From: Bacteroidales bacterium
GTDB taxonomy: Bacteria > Bacteroidota > Bacteroidia > Bacteroidales > UBA12077
Direction of reading: 5' to 3'
Assembly (NCBI GenBank): GCA_003446015.1
Contig: DMBU01000055.1
Span: 1-9,726 of the forward strand
Length of the DNA stretch: 9,726 bases
Numbering within the stretch: position 1 is the first letter of the stretch; each line of letters starts with the position of its first letter. The position numbers and the translations under genes are program-made. This document shows, piece after piece, positions 5,181-9,726 of the stretch. Below the pieces are notes generated by a model that was not told where the DNA came from, ran no database searches, and saw nothing but the letters and a program-made list of their open reading frames with translations.

Positions 5181-7220
5181 ATGGAACACAAGAAACTTTC
5201 TAAAGAATTTCAAGAGTACCTTGACTCTCTGAATACAGGCTATAAAAACAATAATTGGGTTTTCATTGGAAAAACTAATGATGCATTTGGCAGCCCTGGT
5301 GGATCTTGGCAAGGTAAAGAAGGTTATAAATTCAAAGAAGAAAAAAGCAATCAAGAATATTTGTTGAGAAGTATTCCTGAAAATGGATATATCGTATTAG
5401 AATCTTACTCGACAAGGAGACAGGTTTACAATATGGATTTGTCCAAAACAACTATTCATCAGAGCAAAAATAATAAGTCTATTTTACTCGAGTCTTATAC
5501 GATGACAGCTGGCAAAGGACGAGTCAAAAAACAAGACGTAAAAGACGCATTTAAAAATTTAGGAGTCAATTCTAATCAAATTGCTGAAATTTCTGATAGT
5601 AATCCCAATTGGGCTGATTTGGTTGAATCTCTTCTTACTTGGGCAAATCATAGAGAAAGAGTTAAAAAACTTTTAAAGACAACTAGTAAAGTTATGAAAG
5701 AAGAATCAAAAGAAGAGGAGAAACAAACAAGAGAAGAAGAGTTAAATTCCCTCCCACTCAACCAAATATTTTTCGGTCCTCCAGGAACTGGGAAAACATA
5801 CCATACCGTTAATGAAGCCCTGAAGGTAGTCGGAATAGATACATCTGAATTAACTCGTACTCAAATCAAGCAGGAATTTGACAAGAAACTGAAAGAAGGT
5901 CAAATTGTCTTCACCACTTTTCACCAAAGCATGAGTTATGAGGAGTTTATTGAGGGGATAAAACCAGTTGACCCTAAGGATGATGAAGAAATACTAACCT
6001 ATAAAGTTGAACCTGGTGTTTTTAAAAGATTGAGTATAGAAGCTTCATTTAATATTGCGAGGTTAGGAATGTCTAAAGAAGTAAGCGAGACTTTAGATTT
6101 TTCTAACCTTTACGATATGTTTATTGAAGAGATACAAGAAAAATTAATAAACAATGAGGAAGTTAAAATCAAGACAAAATCTGGCGGTACTGTATTGATT
6201 GATAGCATTTCGCAGCAAGGCAACATAATTATCAAACACCACAATGGAACTAGAACATACACTGTCTCAAAACCAAGATTGACTAAACTTCAATCTTCAA
6301 TTACCAGCTTAGATAATGTGAGTAATATCAATGATGAGTTTAGGGAAGTTATAGGAGGTAGCAATTCATCAGCCTATTGGTCAGTACTAAATGCGATAAA
6401 ACAAATCACCAAAAGAGTAAAAGTAAAAACGGAAGAAAAAACCTATGCTTTTGAAGATAAAGTTGAAGTTGTTAAAAAAATGAATAAGGTCGATTTTACT
6501 AATGTAAAAGGCAAAAACTATGTCTTAATTGTTGATGAAATCAATCGTGGAAATGTATCTCAAATCTTCGGAGAGTTGATAACGCTGATTGAAGCAGACA
6601 AAAGACTTGGAAAAGATGAAGCATTAGAAGTAAGCCTGCCATATAGTAAAGAGAAATTTGGTGTACCACCAAACCTTTATATCATAGGTACAATGAATAC
6701 AGCAGACCGTAGCGTAGAAGCATTGGATACTGCCTTGAGAAGAAGATTTAGCTTCACAGAGATGCCCCCACGCTATGATTTATCGGGTCTTGATTATGAG
6801 TTTGCAGGAGTAAAAGGCTTTGAAATTCTTAGAAAAATCAACAGGCGTATTGAAAAGCTTTTGGACAGAGATCACCTTATTGGACACTCTTACTTTCTTT
6901 TAAACGAAGAAGAGAAACTGAATCCCGAACCCAAACTTTTGGATTCTTTCTACCGCAATATCATTCCTCTACTCCAAGAATATTTCTTTGGCGATTATGC
7001 TAAAATCGGGGCAGTTTTAGGCAATGGATTCGTTTATACGGAAAATGAAAACGATCAGGCGGACTTTGCTACGGGCTATGAAAATGAAGATTTTGCGGAG
7101 AAAGATATTTTTCAAATAATTGATTATCGGTCGGATCAACCCGACAATCAATACATACAAACTGAGATGAGTTTTGAAAAGGCAATCCGCTTATTAATGA
7201 ACCAGACCTTGACAGATTAA
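5181..7220 (+). CDS. mcrB: McrB-like AAA+ GTPase, DNA-translocating subunit of McrBC
   Basis: This 679-aa protein belongs to the McrB branch of AAA+ motors. These bind modified DNA, hydrolyse GTP and move DNA to the McrC nuclease. It has Walker A GPPGTGKT (199-206), Walker B VLIVDEINRG (448-457), the McrB hallmark MNTADRS (505-511), arginines in ALRRRFSF (518-525) and the sensor segment DHLIGHSYF (564-572). About 245 residues separate Walker A from Walker B, with a beta-rich insert near 325-370. The N-terminal 190 residues, where McrB proteins carry the base-recognition domain, do not resemble the DUF3578 domain of the E. coli protein, so the modification recognised is unknown. A charged Lys/Glu linker (about 163-187) joins the two parts. 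The ATG at 5181 is used; another ATG at 5164 is out of frame. McrC follows after one base. Confidence 0.9.
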   Translation: MEHKKLSKEFQEYLDSLNTGYKNNNWVFIGKTNDAFGSPGGSWQGKEGYKFKEEKSNQEYLLRSIPENGYIVLESYSTRRQVYNMDLSKTTIHQSKNNKSILLESYTMTAGKGRVKKQDVKDAFKNLGVNSNQIAEISDSNPNWADLVESLLTWANHRERVKKLLKTTSKVMKEESKEEEKQTREEELNSLPLNQIFFGPPGTGKTYHTVNEALKVVGIDTSELTRTQIKQEFDKKLKEGQIVFTTFHQSMSYEEFIEGIKPVDPKDDEEILTYKVEPGVFKRLSIEASFNIARLGMSKEVSETLDFSNLYDMFIEEIQEKLINNEEVKIKTKSGGTVLIDSISQQGNIIIKHHNGTRTYTVSKPRLTKLQSSITSLDNVSNINDEFREVIGGSNSSAYWSVLNAIKQITKRVKVKTEEKTYAFEDKVEVVKKMNKVDFTNVKGKNYVLIVDEINRGNVSQIFGELITLIEADKRLGKDEALEVSLPYSKEKFGVPPNLYIIGTMNTADRSVEALDTALRRRFSFTEMPPRYDLSGLDYEFAGVKGFEILRKINRRIEKLLDRDHLIGHSYFLLNEEEKLNPEPKLLDSFYRNIIPLLQEYFFGDYAKIGAVLGNGFVYTENENDQADFATGYENEDFAEKDIFQIIDYRSDQPDNQYIQTEMSFEKAIRLLMNQTLTD

Positions 7221-7221
7221 C

Positions 7222-8478
7222 TTGAAAGATAAAAGACAACATATATGTGTTTTTGAACACCAGACTGTTTTACTCAATCAAAAGTTTGAGGATGATGTTG
7301 TATTTGACCAAATCAAATTAGATGCCTTTGTGCGTTTTTTTGGAAAAGGAGTGCCCTATTATAGTTTGATCCGAAATGGAATACAGTTTAATGAATATGT
7401 TGGAGCTATTCAGGTTGGAAATACCCTCATCAGTGTCCTACCAAAAGCAGATAAAAGAAAAAAAGAAGATGAGGCAGAAAAGAAAAAATGGAATCAGGTA
7501 CTAATTGATATGCTCCGTGCTGTTCATGGTTTTAATGTTAAAGCACCAAGTTCGTCTCAGCTAAAAATACGGAACAACTCAGTTCTGGATTTATATTTTG
7601 AACTGTTTATTACAGAAACGGAATACCTTTTACACCGTGGATTGGTTAAAAAGTATCGTAAAACGGAAGGGAATTTAAACACCCTAAAAGGAAGCTTACA
7701 GTTTAATAAGCAAGTGAGTAAAAATCTAGTACACAAGGAGCGTTTTTTTACCAAGCATAGCATCTACGATAAAGAGCATTTACTCCACATCATTCTTTAC
7801 AAAACACTAATTGTACTCAAGCGAATTAATACCAATTCGGCATTAATTGGAAGAATCAATGCGCTTTTGCTCAATTTCCCCGAAATGCCCAATCAGAAAA
7901 TTACTGAATCTGATTTTGATAAGCTGGTATTCAATCGTAAAACCGTAAGCTACAAAAAAGCCATTGAAATTGCCCGTTTGATTCTTCTTCATTATCACCC
8001 TGATTTAAGCAAAGGTAGAGATGATGTTTTGGCATTGATGTTTGACATGAATGCACTATGGGAGCAGTTTGTTTTGGTGAGTTTGAAGAAAAGTCAAGAA
8101 ATTAAAGTTAGAGGTCAAGCATCCAAATATTTTTGGAAACCCGATGGTGGCAAAAAAAGAAGTATCAAACCCGACATAACTGTTTCAACAAATGAAAACA
8201 ACTATGTATTGGATACGAAATGGAAGTTAGTAGACAGTAAGCCTTCCATTGAAGATATAAGGCAAATGTATGCCTATCACCACTATTTTGAGGCAAAGAA
8301 AGTTGCTCTCTTGTATCCCGGTGATTCGGATTACATTACCGGAAAATTTGTGGAGGTCAAAAAACAAAAACAACTTTCTGACATGGAGTGCGGGCTCTTA
8401 TTTACCGAATTCAGCGGTTCGGTAAAAAAATGGCAGAAACAAATTGGGGAAGAAGTACAACTTTGGATTAACAAGTAA
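7222..8478 (+). CDS. mcrC: McrC-like nuclease subunit of McrBC
   Basis: This 418-aa partner of McrB carries the DNA-cleaving site. In the C-terminal half, IKPDITV has Asp 318 and VLDTKWK has Asp 331 and Lys 333. The 13- and 15-residue spacings equal those of the E. coli McrC site (Asp 244, Asp 257, Lys 259). The N-terminal part, with FGKGVPYYSLIRNGIQ, GNTLISVLPK and a charged Lys/Glu stretch (78-89), resembles the McrC domain that contacts the McrB ring. The start is TTG 7222, two bases after the McrB stop codon begins its last base and with one base between the genes. An in-frame stop lies just upstream (7210-7212) and the next in-frame ATG would remove about 95 residues. This tight coupling suggests a fixed ratio of the two subunits. 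All catalytic residues are present. Confidence 0.9.
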   Translation: MKDKRQHICVFEHQTVLLNQKFEDDVVFDQIKLDAFVRFFGKGVPYYSLIRNGIQFNEYVGAIQVGNTLISVLPKADKRKKEDEAEKKKWNQVLIDMLRAVHGFNVKAPSSSQLKIRNNSVLDLYFELFITETEYLLHRGLVKKYRKTEGNLNTLKGSLQFNKQVSKNLVHKERFFTKHSIYDKEHLLHIILYKTLIVLKRINTNSALIGRINALLLNFPEMPNQKITESDFDKLVFNRKTVSYKKAIEIARLILLHYHPDLSKGRDDVLALMFDMNALWEQFVLVSLKKSQEIKVRGQASKYFWKPDGGKKRSIKPDITVSTNENNYVLDTKWKLVDSKPSIEDIRQMYAYHHYFEAKKVALLYPGDSDYITGKFVEVKKQKQLSDMECGLLFTEFSGSVKKWQKQIGEEVQLWINK

Positions 8479-8489
8479 TATAGGATTAA

Positions 8490-8561
8490 ATGAGCAATGA
8501 ATATTCAGAAGATAATTTAGTAGAAGCTACCGCACAGCAAGCCTTAGAGGATTTGGGCTAG
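8490..8561 (+). pseudogene. Broken start of a type I restriction (HsdR)-like gene
   Basis: ATG 8490 opens a frame of 23 codons that begins MSNEYSEDNLVE and continues with TAQQALEDLG before TAG 8559-8561. This pattern (S-E-D-x-LVE-x-x-A-x-x-x-L-x-x-LGW) is how many HsdR or DEAD/DEAH restriction subunits begin, and the stop TAG falls exactly where Trp (TGG) is expected. The same frame then runs through MGQTNNAAKIEKTRGR to a TAA at 8628-8630, inside the R''-like motif. Nothing after residue 23 looks like HsdR, so I read it as the 5' scrap of a gene that followed mcrC before this unit was cut. A tiny functional peptide is less likely. Confidence 0.4.
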
Positions 8562-8622
8562 ATGGGACAGACAAACAATGCGGCAAAAATTGAAAAAACC
8601 AGAGGACGAAAAAGAACACCGA

Positions 8623-8758
8623 AGCGATAACAGCGTGTATGTGGCAATAGCGGGTGAAGTGGTAAATCGAAGGTCTGTGCTCCTAAAAAATATTGTGCTA
8701 AACGGAAAGGTAAGAGCTTCTGATCCGCTACTGCACATACACGCAAAACGTTAGCCGT
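8623..8758 (+). repeat. attC-like hairpin site between the McrBC unit and the unknown operon
   Basis: The order is AGCGATAAC (8623-8631), A, an arm at 8633-8653, a 71-nt loop (8654-8724), an arm at 8725-8744, AAAAC, and the core GTTAGCCGT (8750-8758). The arms pair GCGTGTATGTG with CACATACACGC (11 bp) and TAGCGG with CCGCTA (6 bp). Between them G8644 is bulged, CA pairs with TG, and A8647 faces C8731, which is arm pair 14. Spacer, loop length and the A opposite C are the same as in the site at 4861-4999, although the arm sequences differ. That argues for a conserved recombination structure, not a chance terminator. No good promoter is visible in this loop. Confidence 0.75.
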
Positions 8759-8781
8759 CATTCTAAAAAAAAATGTAGTAA

Positions 8782-9351
8782 ATGAAATCAATCCTAACAG
8801 AACAAGAAAGAGAAAATTTTCTCATTAGACTTTATTTCAAAACTGACGAAAATTATGAAATTGCGGGAATTAAAAGAGCATATTTAGATTTTAACAGAAC
8901 TTTAGTTTTGCCTGAAAACTGCGAAGCTAAAGAACGAAATGCTAAAAGAGCTAAAACTGAACTTTTTTTGAGAACTAAATTAATTAAACTTATTAAAAGC
9001 TCGAATTTGACCCAAACCGAATTTGACAAGTTGCACGAAAAATTATGTAATGAGTTAATTTCAGAATGGAACGAACTTACATTTGGTCAATCTCAAAAAT
9101 GGATTAATATGTCTTTGAAATATTGGCTTTTATTTGGGGAAAGTAGAATACCGAATATTGAAAACAATTCAAAATTTTTCCACATTCCAATTGACAGCAT
9201 AATTCAAGAAAGATTTTTTCAAAAAAACTTACCAGCGTGGAGTAAAATCCAAACGTATAAAGAGTATTTTTGGTATCAGCAAGATTTTCGAAAAAGATAC
9301 ATTGGTAAAATTCCAATTTTAGAAGAATTTAGAGAATTCAACAAAATATAA
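8782..9351 (+). CDS. Unknown protein, first gene of a two-gene unit
   Basis: I cannot place this 189-aa protein in a named family. It is basic and mostly helical, with no signal peptide or membrane segment. Features that look conserved are FGQSQKWINMSLKYW (101-115), FFHIPIDSII (132-141), and a C-terminal W-x-K-x-x-x-Y-x-x-Y-x-x-Y-x-x-x-F-R series (about 153-170). I have a weak memory of similar 'GQ.QK..N..LKY' and 'P.D..I' segments in uncharacterised Bacteroidota proteins, but no function is attached. No nuclease, kinase or ATPase motif is visible. ATG 8782 follows the cassette core by 24 nt, and a second gene begins 2 nt after its stop, so the two are almost certainly co-translated. Placement beside TA, R-M and McrBC units suggests a defence or stabilisation role by association only. 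Confidence 0.7.
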   Translation: MKSILTEQERENFLIRLYFKTDENYEIAGIKRAYLDFNRTLVLPENCEAKERNAKRAKTELFLRTKLIKLIKSSNLTQTEFDKLHEKLCNELISEWNELTFGQSQKWINMSLKYWLLFGESRIPNIENNSKFFHIPIDSIIQERFFQKNLPAWSKIQTYKEYFWYQQDFRKRYIGKIPILEEFREFNKI

Positions 9352-9353
9352 TT

Positions 9354-9629
9354 ATGCACTATCAAGAAAAATTAGACAATATTTTTGCAGAAGGGAGTTT
9401 ATGGCAACATCGAACTTTAAGAACTATTTTTGACCCATTTTCAAGCGAATACGATGAAACAACTATTGATGAAAAAATTGAAATTCTGAAAAAGATAAAA
9501 AACAACAAAATAGAACTTTCTGAATTAATTGATGATTATAAAGAGTTTTACTTAGAAGAAAACAAACCCAATGTAATTAATTCGGTAGAATACGGATTAA
9601 GAATATTATTAGTAAATGCACTAAAATGA
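9354..9629 (+). CDS. Unknown small protein, second gene of the unit
   Basis: This 91-aa, highly charged protein is rich in Glu, Asp and Lys, with a helical middle (about 36-68) and a short hydrophobic C-terminal stretch (YGLRILLVNALK). I recognise no family. The N-terminal part includes GSLWQHRTLRTIFDPF, which is the most distinctive segment. Its start lies 2 nt after the stop of the preceding 189-codon gene, so the two are probably partners. A larger basic protein followed by a small acidic one is compatible with a toxin-antitoxin or effector-immunity pair, but no sequence motif supports that directly. The cassette-closing motif begins 11 nt after its stop. Confidence 0.6.
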   Translation: MHYQEKLDNIFAEGSLWQHRTLRTIFDPFSSEYDETTIDEKIEILKKIKNNKIELSELIDDYKEFYLEENKPNVINSVEYGLRILLVNALK

Positions 9630-9640
9630 TAAAAGAACGA

Positions 9641-9726
9641 ACGGCTAACACCGTATATAATTTATGCTCAAATCGGATTAAGTACAAACAGACAAACATT
9701 CAACAATAATATTGCTTCGGCGGAAA
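9641..9726 (+). repeat. Partial attC-like site at the window end
   Basis: ACGGCTAAC (9641-9649) is followed by A9650 and then by what should be the left hairpin arm from 9651 (CCGTATATAATTTATGC). The fourteenth arm base is again A (9664) followed by T, as in both complete sites. The right arm, AAAAC spacer and next core are outside the window. A -7-like box is not obvious in the visible part. Confidence 0.5.

Larger units (their letters stand above)
4991..8750 (+). mobile_element. Cassette-like unit: McrBC-type restriction genes between complementary ends
   Basis: The unit starts with the core GTTATCGCT (4990-4998) and ends with its exact reverse complement AGCGATAAC (8623-8631), followed by a hairpin site that stops at the next core (G8750). 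Beyond the 9 paired bases, CA on one side faces CGA on the other and a further GTGT/ACAC pairs, so the outer stem extends to 13 pairs. At 3.76 kb it would be a very large cassette. It holds a possible small reading frame, the two McrBC genes and the broken start of another gene. Confidence 0.6.
8751..9726 (+). mobile_element. Cassette-like unit with two unknown genes (runs off the window)
   Basis: The unit starts with the core GTTAGCCGT (8750-8758). Its exact reverse complement ACGGCTAAC lies at 9641-9649, just after the second gene. As in the McrBC unit, the next bases form a CA facing CGA internal loop and then four more pairs (TTCT 8761-8764 with AGAA 9634-9637). By the spacing of the other sites, the right boundary should lie about 119 nt after 9649, some 40 bases beyond the window. 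Confidence 0.55.

Noticed and set aside
8544..8791. Minus-strand open frames over the end of the McrBC unit
   Set aside because: They lie across the hairpin site, overlap each other in different frames, have odd Cys/Phe/Arg-rich products and no promoter; they are by-products of the repeat.
1..9726. CRISPR arrays, tRNA genes, insertion sequences
   Set aside because: No regularly spaced direct repeats, no cloverleaf with tRNA consensus bases and no transposase motif or IS ends were seen.

Overview
The window looks like an accessory, defence-rich island from a low-GC member of the Bacteroidota. The evidence is the AT-rich composition, several promoter-like TAnnTTTG elements (the Bacteroidota -7 box) ahead of genes, and protein families common in that phylum. 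The species cannot be named from the sequence.

Layout. (1) 188-1555: a complete tyrosine recombinase with an unusual duplicated N-terminal module, reading towards the rest of the region and visibly less AT-rich than what follows. (2) 1660-2260: a PIN-domain toxin with a small, overlapping antitoxin candidate of 49 codons. (3) 2342-4990: a type II restriction-modification unit. It has an NgoBV-like endonuclease on the + strand, and a cytosine-5 methyltransferase preceded by a DUF6471-like small protein on the - strand. (4) 4991-8750: an McrB/McrC-type modification-dependent restriction pair, followed by the broken start of a further gene. (5) 8751 to beyond the window end: two genes of unknown function arranged as an operon.

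The most interesting feature is the DNA between the modules. Units 3, 4 and 5 each begin with a core of the form GTTA plus 5-6 unit-specific bases, and each ends with the exact reverse complement of its own core (10, 9 and 9 bases). The complement is followed by a hairpin of about 20 bp leading to the next unit's core. This is the logic of integron gene cassettes and attC sites. The two complete sites share the same geometry: a single A on one side and AAAAC on the other, an arm of 20-21 pairs, a loop of exactly 71 nt, and a mismatched A opposite C at arm pair 14. The upstream recombinase lacks the insertion typical of IntI integrases. I therefore read the region as an integron-like array of large defence cassettes, possibly served by a non-IntI recombinase. 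That link is inference.

How the genes would work together: the toxin-antitoxin pair and the restriction-modification unit can both stabilise the island. The R-M and McrBC units would attack foreign unmodified and modified DNA respectively. The two unknown genes are candidates for another defence system by position only. The TA module has no recognisable cassette ends, and the site at about 2282-2367 differs from the other sites.
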